From: Vespula vulgaris
Lineage: Eukaryota > Arthropoda > Insecta > Hymenoptera > Vespidae
Assembly: GCF_905475345.1 (NCBI RefSeq)
Contig: NC_066606.1
Coordinates: 3,946,501 to 4,010,500 of the forward strand
Direction: 5' to 3'
Length of the DNA stretch: 64,000 nt
Under the pieces are notes generated by a model, which was given only the letters and a program-made list of their open reading frames with translations, was not told where the DNA came from and ran no database searches. The position numbers were made by a program, and so were the translations under genes. Of the stretch, positions 21,360 to 33,880 are shown piece after piece. Numbering within the stretch: position 1 is the first letter of the stretch; each line of letters opens with the position of its first letter.

Positions 21360-22560
21360 CCTGCTTTATTACTACACTCGACATTTCTGTGTATTATTAA
21401 AAATATATATTACTTTTTAGTAAAATTACTGACGCATTCAGGACAAACTTTGCACTTTCAATTTCGGCATTTCCTTGGACAAGTTTATCGCATCCTTTAG
21501 ATTTCTAACGTTAATCATTGTAGCTGATTTTATTTTCTCATTATACCTCATTGTCGCAGCAATATGAGAAAAATGGCGATCTCTTGTATAAGTGTAATTT
21601 TATCGGTAATTGAGATATCGAGTTTCAGCAAGCTGTTCTTGATTTTTAAATTTCATTGTTCTTTTTTCAACGTGGAAAATGTTCAAAGCATGCACTAAAA
21701 GAGTTGTAAATCTTCTCTGTATCATATACGTACATATTATAAATATATAGAAAACAGTACTAGGGTCTAAGTGATATATCGATGGCAGTTTCTAAAGTAT
21801 GAGTTTTGTTTACAATAATCCATTCGGTAATTTGTTACTCTATAATATTTTAATATCTATAATATCTATAATATTTTAGAGAAAGTCGTCTAACTTTCTG
21901 ATATGTCGATGTATCATTTTTCAAAACCAGTTTCATCTTGATGCTTTTTTGCTATTTAGTAAAGTTTTTAAGTTTTACAATTTTTCATTTTTCTTTCATT
22001 GATTTTACTTTTTCCAAACGATTCTTCGTTTTACTGTCTTCTTGTAATTAATGAAATTTTTCAATAAATAAAAGAAAGGAAGGTTTATATTTACCATATA
22101 TTTCTTTATAATAATGTATTGCATTATCGTTTTAACCAAGTATAGCTTTTATTAAATAAATGATAGGCTAGACTAAAAATAAGATTTGTTAATTGTTTTT
22201 ATATTCGACATTTGTAAGTAATAAAATAAAGACGAAAATATCATTATTTTCAAAAATGTTTTTTAATCACTTAAAATAATGAATAATAAATAAACACAAT
22301 TGTATTCAAAAGAAAAAACGAAAAATCCTCCATTTGAATAGAAAGCTTAATTAATGGATTAAAATTTATTAAATTGAAAACTATGATTACATTCATTAAT
22401 GGATTACAGAAATGATTACAAAACTATTGTTTACTGCTCAACTCTATTTTCCGATAACTAATCTCAGAATACGAAACTGATTTTTATTTCTGAGAGATAT
22501 CAATACGGCAGATATTAGTTCTTTATTAATATTAATTCGGTATTATTATTAATATAAATT
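21360..22560. other. No recognisable feature
   Basis: AT-rich DNA without convincing ORFs or repeats. Confidence 0.4.
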
Positions 22561-22584
22561 CGGGTATTAATATTTCTTCGTTTC

Positions 22585-22592
22585 TATAAAAG
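22585..22592 (+). promoter_or_regulatory. Possible TATA box
   Basis: TATAAAAG is followed 25-35 bases later by CGCTCTTTGACAGTTG, in a locally GC-richer patch. A 68-codon frame begins at 22728 with MRDGETTEKVTDFIMKLQ soon after its start. This faintly recalls a retroelement gag helix, so the site could belong to a degraded LTR. The evidence is weak. Confidence 0.2.
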
Positions 22593-22939
22593 AGTATGCG
22601 ACGACGCGATCGCTCTTTGACAGTTGAATCATGTTCTCACAATCAGATAATAACTCTCAAATACAGTATCTGCTAATAAGAAATATTCTACAGAGCAGTA
22701 ATTCGCGATATTTTTATTCTTAAGTGAATGCATATCTTAACAATGAGAGACGGGGAAACGACCGAAAAGGTTACGGATTTTATAATGAAATTACAAAATA
22801 GGATACTCTTTTTTGCTCGAATATTCTGGTTTCTAGCATTCACATTAATTTCTAGAACTTTCACAATTTCAACATTTATGAGATGGCTGATTAGAATTCC
22901 TCGTGGTATAGTAGTTTCCTCTTTTCATGTATAGTATCG

Positions 22940-23665
22940 ATTAAGAATAAAAAAGACAGGAGGTCGGAGAGACAATGGAACTTAAAAAAAATATATATTT
23001 TTTGTTATACAACTTGAGTACAAATCCGTTTGTTTACTAATAGACCAAAGTTTGCGCGTGAAAAATGTGAAAAAATAATAAAAAGAAACAGGCTTCCTAT
23101 CGAAGCATGGGTTTTTATATAAGCAGATCTTGCTAGGATCCAAAAGAAGATATTTGTCTTATTAATAACTAGATCCCATTGTTTCTAATTCTCCCTATCT
23201 TCTTAATATGGTAAATACCTGTATCAATTTCCTTTGCTCTCTATTTATTTAATGTCTAAAGAAATTTAATGTCTAACCAAATGCCGTCTATGTTGCGAGC
23301 TAAGCAATCTCTTATTTGAATGTTATTTTTATATCCAGTGATCGTTTGTCGGTAAAAAATATTCAATTTAAACCGAATACTTACATTCATGTTACACGGA
23401 TACACATCACAATATACATGTATAAAATAACTTTTGACTTGAGTCAAATTTCAATTCAGTCGCGTAAAAAAGAATGTATTTTGTGAAGTATTGGGCTTTT
23501 CAAAAGACTTGTGTAGATTGTTTTCTATCCTCAGACACAAAATTTAAATGAATTACTCAATTTAAAATAAGAAATATTTCAAGATTTAGTTAGAAATGTT
23601 TCGTTTCGATATATGCATAAAATTAATTAGTATTACTCTTTAATATTGTTATACATATGCAAAAA

Positions 23666-23719
<54 letters not shown>

Positions 23720-24060
23720 GTATGTATAGATATCTACATGTTTTAATTCATATATATATATATGGAAATACCGTACTAAACCGTTAGACAACCAGTATAT
23801 ACTATGTTACGTTTATTGGTTTATATTCAAGTTCTTTTTATATCTTATGTTATGTTTAACGATATAATGTAAAATATGTTTTTGATTGCATCAGAATAAA
23901 ACGAACGGAATTTTGTACATTTTGTATATAATTAAATCAAATAGATCTAAAGAAAAAATTTCCGATATTATATAATATTTTATTTTTCTCATTCACACTT
24001 TTATATAGGACATTCTGTTAAGGATGTTTGAATTTTAAACTTAAATAAAACAAGTCATAT
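22940..24060. other. AT-rich stretch with a microsatellite
   Basis: A (TA)n run at about 23667-23706 passes into (TATG)n to about 23727. Nothing else is recognisable. Confidence 0.6.
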
Positions 24061-24064
24061 TGGT

Positions 24065-24325
24065 GGTGTTATAATATCTTTTATTTTGTATTAAAGTACA
24101 TTCGCGATATTATTACGTATAAAAAATAATATTGGTCAAATGGCAGCCGTAGCTCTGTATGATGGAGTATATTCTAATAAACCAATTTCCGACGACATTC
24201 TCGTGTAAATAAGACTTAATTTCGCAGACTTCAATGACAGAAATGATGATCTTCAACTTGTCAATTGCTCATGGTTTGTTGGAATTGACGAACGATTTAA
24301 TCTAACTCCACAAAAAATAGCGTAA
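24065..24325 (-). pseudogene. C-terminal remnant of a Tc1/mariner-superfamily transposase
   Basis: On the minus strand a frame reads about VIEVCEIKSYLHENVVGNW, then IRIYSIIQSYGCHLTNIIFYT and a stop near 24118. Transposases of several insect Tc1/mariner groups end with a helix followed by ...C....GGHL.DIIFHT. Here GGHL is GCHL. Only this tail can be seen, and no catalytic residue is included. The assignment rests on a motif of about 20 residues. Confidence 0.35.
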
Positions 24326-24329
24326 AAAC

Positions 24330-25050
24330 GTTAAATTACGATCTCGGTGGTAAATTGGTGTAATTATTTCACGAGATAACAAATCCTTCGAATTTTTTAA
24401 TCAGCAATGCTTGACGATTAATAACTTAACGAAGACTTACGTATTCAATAATAAAAAAAAAAAAAAAATTTGTTAATAAAAAATTTTAATATTTAAAAAA
24501 ACAAAATTGACTTTAAAAGGACTTGGAAACTCTCATCTAAATAAAAAACAATAAATACCATGATATTTCTCTGTTAAACTCCATTCTTATATTCATAATT
24601 TTTCTCTATAATGTCATGTTTTTGAGATTTTGAACAACCGATATATATACACACACATACGGATTTATTGTCCTTGTTTTTCTTCTTATTCAATTTTCTT
24701 GAATTAAGTGCTACGTATCGATTGTTTTCTAAGTATAAAGCTTTTTATTTTATAAAATTTTAGATATGTAATTGACACGCTATGTAATTGATTCTCATGA
24801 TCTTTTTTATAATCGGATTGATCGTAATCGTATGGTCGCTTAAATATAAAAATAAAAAAGCAAACAATTCGGACTAAAGAGTGTTCGACTCTCGAGGACA
24901 TCATAAAATTATTACATATTTCAATATAAAAGTTTATCAATTAGTTACTATATTTAGTGACGAAATCGTTACGTTCTGGTTGCAGCTGAGTTCGGTATAT
25001 AACAGTTGTATTAAATAAAAAAAGGAAAAAAAGAAAACAAAAATATGAGT
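24330..25050. other. No recognisable feature
   Basis: AT-rich spacer including a poly(A) run near 24452. Confidence 0.4.
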
Positions 25051-25054
25051 GACA

Positions 25055-26240
25055 CATATGAAATGACTTCACCGGTAAATATGAACAAAGTATGAATACA
25101 AGCTGAGAACCCTGTCTCCACCACGCGTCGTCTATCGTATCACTATATAAGTTTGGTAAGTGGTATTTCCTTCTCACGCGTCATAACAATTAGTTTCGTG
25201 TGGGTTGGAATAAGAAGTTTAGTAGACTGTGAACTTACACTTTTCAGTCTCTCATATGTATATCTTTATTTGATAATAGCCGTGCGTTTCACAGTGATCC
25301 GTGCTACGTTTTTGTATTTGTTTCACGATAAATATATCGAAAATAAATATAATCGATAATTTTAGTGTAAGAATTAGTGTATAAATTTACGACAAAAATG
25401 ATTTCGTCGAATTCTTCGTTGTTTCCTTAAAAATAATTACTGAATATTTATATATTAATTATTTTAATACAAATTAAGACATAAGTTCATTTCCACACTA
25501 CCTATGAGGTAGAACTCCCAGCGCGTTTCTTTTTTACGTAGTTTCTCTTGCATGACTAGTTCATTCTATACTACTTCAACTACTACTACTGATAACAATA
25601 ATAATATCATATAATATAATAATAATAATAGTAAAAATATACTCAAATATAATTTATATATATTTAAACGATATGAAAATAAATGTATTACGTTCCTGAG
25701 ATACAAGAGAAACAATACGGACGAAAACAAAATAAATGTTTCGTACTTGTCATCATAGGTCGTTGTATTTGTATCGATGCGCGGTCATGTTCGAAATTAT
25801 CAAGGACACGATTTGTTGAGAATGCATATAATAAACCATGACGTAAAATGATATATTTTTCCTTTCTTTGTTATTATAAATTACCATCATCGTGTGTCAT
25901 GATGTATATAATATATATTCTTTTTCTTATTATTGTCCTTATTACTATATTATTATATTACATATTATTATTAGTTATAATATGAAGTGCTCCTACAGAG
26001 GAAACCATAACGAAATAGTGCTGGGAGAAAAATCTTATAAATAATGTGGAACTTGTGTTTTGTCTTTAAAAATAATATGTATGTTCACATTAATTTTGAA
26101 AAAATAATTCACAAATGTATATGCTTTATATGCATTTGTCATCAAACAAAATTATAATGTTGTTGTGTTCTATCTAACATAAATCACCGCGAAATTCACA
26201 TCAGCCATTAGTGGAAGAAATAAATATAAAAAATTGGATA
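25055..26240. repeat. Dispersed repeat R1, copy 4 (longest)
   Basis: It matches copy 1 from about 25060 to 25790. Shared blocks are AACAAAGTATGAA, CTTTTCAGTCTCTCATATG, GTGTATAAATTTACGAC and GGTAGAACTCCCAGCG. At 26060-26240 it matches the distal part of copy 2. The part between (25790-26060) has no counterpart in the window. No ORF or terminal repeat is evident. Confidence 0.65.
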
Positions 26241-27435
26241 GTAACACCTTAGTAAATTATTAAATAAGAAAAAAGAATAAATTAGTTCATTATTTTTATT
26301 TACATTGATACAGTAAAAAAACCACCGGAATCATTTTAGTTTCAAATCTACAATTCCTACATTACGAATGTAGATGCTTGCAATGTGCCATACCATGTTG
26401 CTTATAGAATCTTTATCTTTTTAATCTATAAAATTTATAAGGAACTATAAATTTTTTAAACCTTAAACGATATCTTAAAAATTCAAATCCATTATTTTTG
26501 CCATAGAATTGTCCATCCAAAGCTCATTAAAATGACCGAATGAGTTACTGTAGCTTCTCGGTACGATCATCCTGAAAAGCATTTCTTTGCATTTGGAAAC
26601 ATTTAGAAAATCTGAACATCAACTCTTTACGCACACAAACAAGGCAATTACTACTTCATGAAACAAACATAACATTCAAGCGTGTGTACAAAAATTAGTA
26701 GTGGAAGTACAAGCTTTTTCTCCTTTGTCGCAAATTTCGAGGGGCGTCATAGGGTTAAACCTTTTTTTCGCGAAAAATGTCGAAAATAGCATTTATGTCA
26801 GCAATGAAAAAGTGAAATATAAACAATAAATACTGCAGAAAGAAAGAAGATAAAAACCTTTGTAATGTTGTGTTACAAAAGAATGTTTAAGATCAAATGG
26901 ATACATTGCATCACAAATAAAGAGGTATTGAATCAATTTTATGAGACAAGAGTAATTTGGCGATGTTTGATCTAAAGAAGTGATAGGTTGATAGAACATG
27001 ACTTTTGATATCTATATAATTTACTAATATAATTTTTCAAGGAAGTGTATAAGTTAAGAATGGTAAGGGGAGACCAAAGCATAAGTATTACAAAAAAGAA
27101 ATGTAGGCTGATGTATATAGTTGTTATTCAGAGATAAAAGATAGGGTTGCATAGAAGATTACATTGAACCAGTCTATGAATTGATAATTCAAATCAATTA
27201 ACCTTGAACGAAAAGGAATACCGTTTGCATATAATTTTTCTTTTTTTCCCTCTCCTTATATTATTTCTTTAGAAAATAAGATAAGAAATATTTACCTCGA
27301 TTTTTTGATACGCACACAACACAAGTGTATCCATTATAATTACTGGCAGTACATATAAAAAGTATAGACAGAAGAGATAGATCGTTCGATAGTTTTGATT
27401 TCTAATCCTAAAAAAGCTATAGTACTAAATTGCTT
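26240..27435. other. No recognisable feature
   Basis: AT-rich DNA. A lone GTCATAGGG followed by TTAA at about 26746-26757 resembles a piggyBac-type end, but no partner end was found. Confidence 0.35.
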
Positions 27436-27441
27436 TTTTAA

Positions 27442-27739
27442 CTCTTAATCAGCAGGCCGATTATATTGGTCCTCATTACCTATGCGAAAACTGCCACGGG
27501 CCAATGTATCGATTTCATGCATTTGTATTCATATGAAAATATTATACATTGTATCGATCCTCTATATTTTCTACATATTCTCTTATATATTTTTTAAGTT
27601 TAAAAAACATAAATACTAAAACTTTCTTTTAGAAAAATTGATATTTTCTTCTTTATAAAACAATTTATAGAAATGTACATATCAAAGGGCTCTGGCAGTC
27701 TTCATATATACTGCGTAGATGGATCTGGCAGCCAAAGGG
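27442..27739. mobile_element. Possible piggyBac-type MITE
   Basis: A 298-bp segment is bounded by TTAA on both sides (27438-27441 and 27740-27743). Its right end, read inward, is CCCTTTGGCTGCCAGATCC. The left end, CTCTTAATCAGCAGGCCGAT, is a weak match. A second inward copy of the right-end motif (GGCAG...CCCTTTG, about 27685-27700) lies inside. Its ends differ from the CCCTTTGCA family at the start of the window, so it would be another family. Confidence 0.35.
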
Positions 27740-27889
27740 TTAATCAATACCAATTGTCCGTATCTGATCGTCATGTCTTTCAGTTTGTTGTAAATGAATA
27801 GATTATTTTTAGATACGTAATTATAAATAGAAGTATTTTTGCTGTAAAAGTATATATTCGAATGAGCACGCATTTTGAGATTGAAGGAA

Positions 27890-28690
27890 GTTAAGTAGTG
27901 TTGATAATGTAGAGGAAGATCAAGGAGGTAAGAAATTTCAGATATTTGAAATACGAGATAAAAAGAGACAGGAAGAAAAAGTAAAGAAATTGATATATGG
28001 AATCATAGATACAGTATGGAGGATAGAGAACAAAGAATTAACGAGAATCTAAAAGAGAGACTGCGATTATTTAATATGTTGATGTGGGTGGCTTTAGATT
28101 ATAGCATAAAAATATGGAGAAAGAAGGAAAAAGAAGACGCGAAAAGATTGCAGGGACGTCCGTATATATGATGGATGTAAGATAGAAAGGGCTATGTTGA
28201 AAACTAAAGTGGTTGAGAGGGTATGGCGTAAAGGTAACTAAGAAATGGAAAATGGGGAGTTGGCAAGATGTTTAATAAATATAGAGAGAAGAGAAACTAG
28301 AAAAAAGAGATTTTAGATAAGCAACAAAAGAACAGACGAGCGAAGGTAGAAGAATCTAGGTTCAACAAATGGTACTCAAGGATAACGAATGAGGATCAAG
28401 AGCTATCAAAATCTAGAAAAAAGCCTGGGGAAAAATAGATGAAAAAGGTTATAAAGTTTGTAGAAAGAATTTGTAGAAAAAAAGAAGAATCATGGAAGTA
28501 TATGTAGACTAGGAATGAAGGAAAGAGGTGGAAGAATATGGGTTCTAGGAGAGAAAGGAGAAGACTAGAGATGGTTAAGAAGGAAGCTGAGGCGAGGAAA
28601 AAGATAACGCAAGAGCAAAAAAGGAGAATAGCAAAAGAAGAAAAAATTTTCTGATAGGCTCGGTAAAAGGGAGCAGGAGCTGAAAATAGG
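27890..28690 (+). pseudogene. 3' part of a LINE ORF2, hymenopteran type
   Basis: The plus strand gives, across frameshifts, a Lys/Glu/Arg-rich product. It includes IWRKKEKEDAKRLQGR (about 28110), ENGELARCLINIERRE (about 28250), RFNKWYSRITNEDQEL near 28360 and a run of basic charged residues to 28680. The order (W+K EE...RLQ; YM...; ELAR...; RYN+WY) matches the C-terminal half of a LINE class I recall as common in ant and bee genomes. Stops and frameshifts are frequent. The catalytic domain is absent. Confidence 0.5.
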
Positions 28691-30810
28691 GACTATAATA
28701 TAGCTGATACATGTTTCAGAAGTTAGGCAATGTATGGCTGATTATATGAATTGCTTGCTCTCGATCTTTCTTAATGCAGTGGATGATATCCATGAAATAT
28801 CTAAAAAGTAAAGTATATTATACATATTGTAATTTTTGTGTTAACAATAACTAGATAATGAACCAATCTTTATTTTAATTTTATTTTTTAGCTCATTTTA
28901 AACCTAAAATATCCATTTTAGTTCTTCTATTTCATTATTTTTACCTAATAAAAGATATTGTTTGTTGGGCGACAGAGGATGTCTTCTCCATTTCTTTGTG
29001 CTATTTATGTAGATGCGATATATATGTCAGAAAAAAGGACTGTGGTATATGTGATGAAAGATCAACGCTCAATAAATAAAAAAATAAATTACTTGAGAAA
29101 TTGATAAATAATTTGCATAAAATATTTAACATTATCTTCCATGTAATTTTTTATAATGTAAAATAATGTAAGTATGATTAAAGATAGTGTTTTAGAAAAT
29201 AAGTTAGATATAAGATAGATTTAAAATATTTAAGTAAGATTCAGTATGATATTGTAAGGAAGAGGGACCTTATAACTTTATTTATAAATTTTATTTATAA
29301 TATTTATTTATAAAAGAGAATTACTATCACTAATATCTAAAAATAAATATGCTCATTTCTATTAATTATAAAACTGAAAAATGATTTATTTGATAATTCG
29401 ATCAAATTGTTCACAGAGCCCAATTTTCTACAAATATGAAAAAGAAAGGAAAAAAGATTTTTATTTTTCCAAAGTATATGTTTTGTGTTATTATATGTGA
29501 TCAAATTTGACAGGTATTTCAATGTTGATAAGTCAAAAAGTTTTTTATTGAAAAAGCAATTATAAAAATCGAATATCCGGTGCCAATTACACGAGCTTTT
29601 AAAAGTATTAAAATTAAAAATCTATAAAAATCTATAAAAAAAATCTACAAAATATTAAATTTCAGAAACAAATTATCTAATTGAATGTGAGAATATGACA
29701 ATAATAGATTTTTTTTATTATGACTATTCAAAATATAAATCTTTTCAGAATTATCTATAAGCGAAATAGAACTTACTTCTAAAAGTTCTTCTTGATTTCT
29801 TTGGCATCTTAATTTCATTAACTCATAAAAGTGTATATTATCCTGAAAGAGGAAAGATCTTTTTTCTCTGTATCACATATGGAAAAAAAATCTTTTTTAT
29901 ATATGCCAATAAGCCAATGTTCAATGAAATTAATTTTTCTATAAATTGATAAATAATCTTTATTAAAGACTTAATTATTTTTCACCTGTAATAATTACTT
30001 TTATTAATAAAGATAAGAAGAAATGAATATGAAATTAAATGAGCCCTAAAATAGGGCTATAATTTTTATAAAAATACTCTTAGAAAAGATTAGATATCTA
30101 TGTTATATCAAAATCTATTGGGAAAACTACATTATAAAGTGAAAAATTTCTTGATACCATAGATATTAGAAAAAGAAAAGGTGACCACAAACTGTTATGT
30201 TGACTCAGCCTGTTTGAATAACCTATTTATGTTGGTAATCATCTTACAAAGAATTGTACATAAACAAAAAACATTAGCAAACTGTTAAAAAATAGCTAAA
30301 CTGTCCAGTCAGTGTTAATGTATATGGAGAAGATTTTGCACAGAATTTAAGAATAAAAATTTAAAAGGAGTTGAAAGATTATCAAAGAGACAGAGAACCA
30401 TGTTGTGACCAGAAACAACAACAGTAGTAGCGACAACTAAAGGGACAATCGAATTAAATCTAATAAACCATAAATTCTTTTGTTTCTATCAATTCATTCA
30501 AACACAAGAAGCATTATAACAACCTACTAGAGAAAAATAAGGATCAATGATCAGTGCAATACTTCAAGAAATTATAGCGTCAAAAAAGAACTTAGTACAA
30601 TGTAAAACTGAAAAAGAAAAAATTTCATGTAATATTAGAATTTATTAACAAAATAGATTCAACATGGTAATGATGAATATATGCATCCAGTATATAAATG
30701 AACTTAGACAAGATATTTACCCTGAATTAATTGAAACAGTTAGAAAATAAGATTAATATAGCAAATAAGAATAACAAATATAACAGTGTATAATAAATTT
30801 ATTAGTAAAT
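28690..30810. other. No recognisable coding feature
   Basis: The first 400 bases may be the 3' untranslated tail of the preceding LINE (AATAAATAAAAAAATAAA near 29070). The rest is very AT-rich with no motif I can name. Confidence 0.4.
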
Positions 30811-30814
30811 AAAT

Positions 30815-31050
30815 TTACTTATAGGTATCTAGACAGATTATTCAATGTTGGAGATAGAGTCTTATTGTTGAGCATTTTATTAAAACTCTAAACTCAATAC
30901 GAATGACAACTCATTTTGGAGGTTGAAAAAATACTCAAAAATGAATGCGATCACATTCCATATATAAAATTAATTTACTAATAATACTAAAAGACAGGAG
31001 ATCATAGTAGAACATGTTAGGTGCTATTTAAACCAACCAACATTAAATGA
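30815..31050 (+). pseudogene. Possible LTR-element integrase C-terminal fragment
   Basis: A frame reads RYLDRLFNVGDRVLLLS. It is followed, past stops, by QLILEVEKIL and KRQEIIVEHVRCYLNQP. Gypsy-type integrases end with a domain of the form F.VGD.V.L......KL...W.GPY.I...........HV..LKP. The VGDRVLL core and the closing HVR.YL are the supporting points. The stretch is short and broken, so the call is tentative. Confidence 0.35.
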
Positions 31051-31084
31051 CTGGTACAAATATAATATGATACCAATGAAATAA

Positions 31085-32330
31085 AGCCAATTATTAAGGT
31101 TTTACTCTTTTTTACAGAAAGCTTATGGACAAATAAATATTACTCTTAACAAGTTATTTGAAAAGGTAGTTGTTCAATTAATACATCTCATTAACCATTT
31201 ACTTAAATATGCATACTTTTTTCAGTGTTGGAAAACAGCTATAGTCATTTTTATATATAAACTGAGAAAAAGTCGAAAGATTCAGGAAGCTATAGGCCAA
31301 TAAGTCTACTTTTAATAACGAGTAAATTAATGGAGAAGATAATTTTAAAAAGACTGAGTAGACATGAAACAATTGAATCATTGTAGATTATCAATTTAAT
31401 CTCAGAGAGAAACAATTCAATAATTCATAATTCAATAAGTAATGAGAAGAGTCAATAATGTTAGCATAAAATGTAACCAAAGAAATATAACTATATTTTA
31501 ATTATTAGGTATCGAAAAGTCTTTGACAAATTTGGATCAATGGACTAATATTCAAAATGATAAGATATAAATATTTAGACTGAATGATGAGATTAATTTA
31601 CTCATATTTAAATAATAGATTTAAAAATTGTAGTGAATGTAAATAAATCAAGCAAATAAAAATATGTATATATCAATCATTTATCTATCTTTCTCAAAAC
31701 TTTTTGTTGATGATACTATGATTTATGCCCATCCATATTACGCAACAGTTGAAGCTAATTTATTATAGCTATTAGAAGTACAAATTTATGTTAACTTACT
31801 ATAAACTTAATCTTTGACAAATTAAACTTAATGCAATAAAGAATAAGGTCGTAATTTAAAAAAAAAAACTATTACAATATTAAAATATTCCAACCTAATA
31901 ATGCTATGGACATAGCATAAAGCCTAGTAACTCAGTTAAATATTTAGGAGTGTATTTTGATCCTAGACTCACTTAAAGAATTAATAAAATAACTAAAAAA
32001 AAATATAAAAAAGTTAGAAACAGTACAAAATAAAATATATCTGCTAATACGAAAAAACACAAATTTATCAGTTAGAAACAAACTATTAATATGTAAAATG
32101 ATTATTATGCCAATATTCACCTATGTGGAACCTACACATTTTAAGATACTACAAAAATATCAGAACAAATGTTTAAGACTGAGTTATTTAAGGATAAATA
32201 TATTAAAATCATAGAACTACACTCAGAATCAGATTAATTCTATTTTACTGACTATGTCAAACAATTAATCATATTATTTTATAAATTTCCAATTCAATAT
32301 TTTCACCAAGGATTTAACAATAATTAGAAG
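31085..32330 (+). pseudogene. Jockey-type LINE reverse transcriptase, broken
   Basis: The frames give a KYAYFFQCWKTAIVIFIYK block (about 31200-31260) and LMEKIILKRLSRHETIES (about 31328-31384), both standard early reverse transcriptase motifs. FVDDTMIYAHPYYATVEANL follows at about 31703-31762. This is the only reverse transcriptase in the window with both catalytic Asp residues kept (FVDD). The C-terminal domain follows with LLICKMIIMPIFTYVEP near 32090. Stops in every segment and the lack of the VPQG block show it is dead. Confidence 0.7.
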
Positions 32331-32334
32331 ACAT

Positions 32335-33880
32335 AATTAGCTTTTCAAAATGAAATATAAATTATCTTATCAAAGCTTTCATTGCAGCTGATTCTTAAAG
32401 GCTGTCATACAAAAGAAGATTCCAAGCCTACTGTAATTATTATCACTTGGATGTTACAATGTAAAATAAGCATCCAACAGCCATATCAGATATATCTTTG
32501 GATAATAATAATAATTATCGCTTTATGTTGTTTCATCTGCATCATTCACAATATCATCACAGAAAGATATCATCTTCGCACTACATGTACAAATAAATTT
32601 ATTCCGTGCAGTCATATAAAGCATCAGTTATACATTCTCACGGAGCATTCTATACTTTTCATCATGAAAATTTTGATAGACTAAATGTTTAGAGGAAAAA
32701 TGAAGATATTAGTAGAAAATTATCTAACATACTACTTATGTCAATTCAAAGTTTATTTATGCAGAAAGACATCTTTAAAACAGAATTAACACTCTAACCT
32801 TCATTACTAAACAGAAGTGTGTTGCAGAAATATAAATACTAATGTACGTACTTTTATTGGCTATTATTTCACTTGACGAAATAGTATTTACTATAATGAA
32901 GCAGCCTGGATATATGAAAATGATCGCAATTGATTAAATGTATACCAGTTTAGCAAATCAAAATCAATAATTCTTCGTTCCGAAAACACGAATAATACTC
33001 AAGAAAGCAATCTCGAAGGAGTACAACGGATTACTATGTAATACATACAATTTACATGGTGTATGGTATAGAATAACAACAAAATTAGTTGAGTTAGTGC
33101 CTTTATCAGCGATAAAATTATTGATAAAGCCAATATGAATGTACGTATCGTTTTACATTTGGGAATTACTGGTATTTATTTAAACAAAGATCTGGATGAG
33201 TTATAAGGTCATGTAATAGAACCAGAAAAAACCAACAATACTGGACATATTAACTAGAAAAGCTAAAGGAAGATATATTCTATGAGGCAAAGTATCACTA
33301 CGTGTGTGTGTGTATTACACAAATATTATTAAGAATCACTTTAAGTCCGTCAAAAGTATAAATATTACCAATCGATTTGCCAAACTGAAATATATAAGAA
33401 TCAAGACTTGGTTGAAACGGATTCGTGGTTTTAAAGATTCCATCATTCTGCTTTAGAACGACTTTCGCATATTGTTACGTCTTTCGGCCAAGAATTATAG
33501 ATGTAGACGTATAATATTTAAGCTACTTAAATTAATAATTTATAATATTCATGCTTATAATATTATTTGTGCCCGTTATATAGAGAGTTATTTTTATCAT
33601 ACATATTTCGTGCGTACCGTATAAGAAGTATGATCAGAGTATTACGCGCCCGTCACATGTAGGATGTTTCTAAAATTTTAATTCGCTACATATACTTAAT
33701 CAATACTTTATCTCTCTTTAGTCAAAAAACAAATGTTTACAAAATTAATAGTGATAAGCAAAATCTTCGTACCCACTATATAGGGAGTCGTTTTTATTTT
33801 ACTTCTGTACTTTACATTATTTTACCTATAATAATGTACTTTTTATTTCTTTTTAAATATGTATATCTTACACTCGTAAT
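32335..33880. other. No recognisable feature
   Basis: AT-rich DNA. A 100-codon frame at 32382-32684 has a hydrophobic Ile-rich centre but no motif, and it overlaps the decayed end of the jockey fragment. Confidence 0.35.

Noticed and set aside
26740..26757. Isolated piggyBac-like end (GTCATAGGG then TTAA).
   Set aside because: No partner end or homologous copy was found within a reasonable distance.
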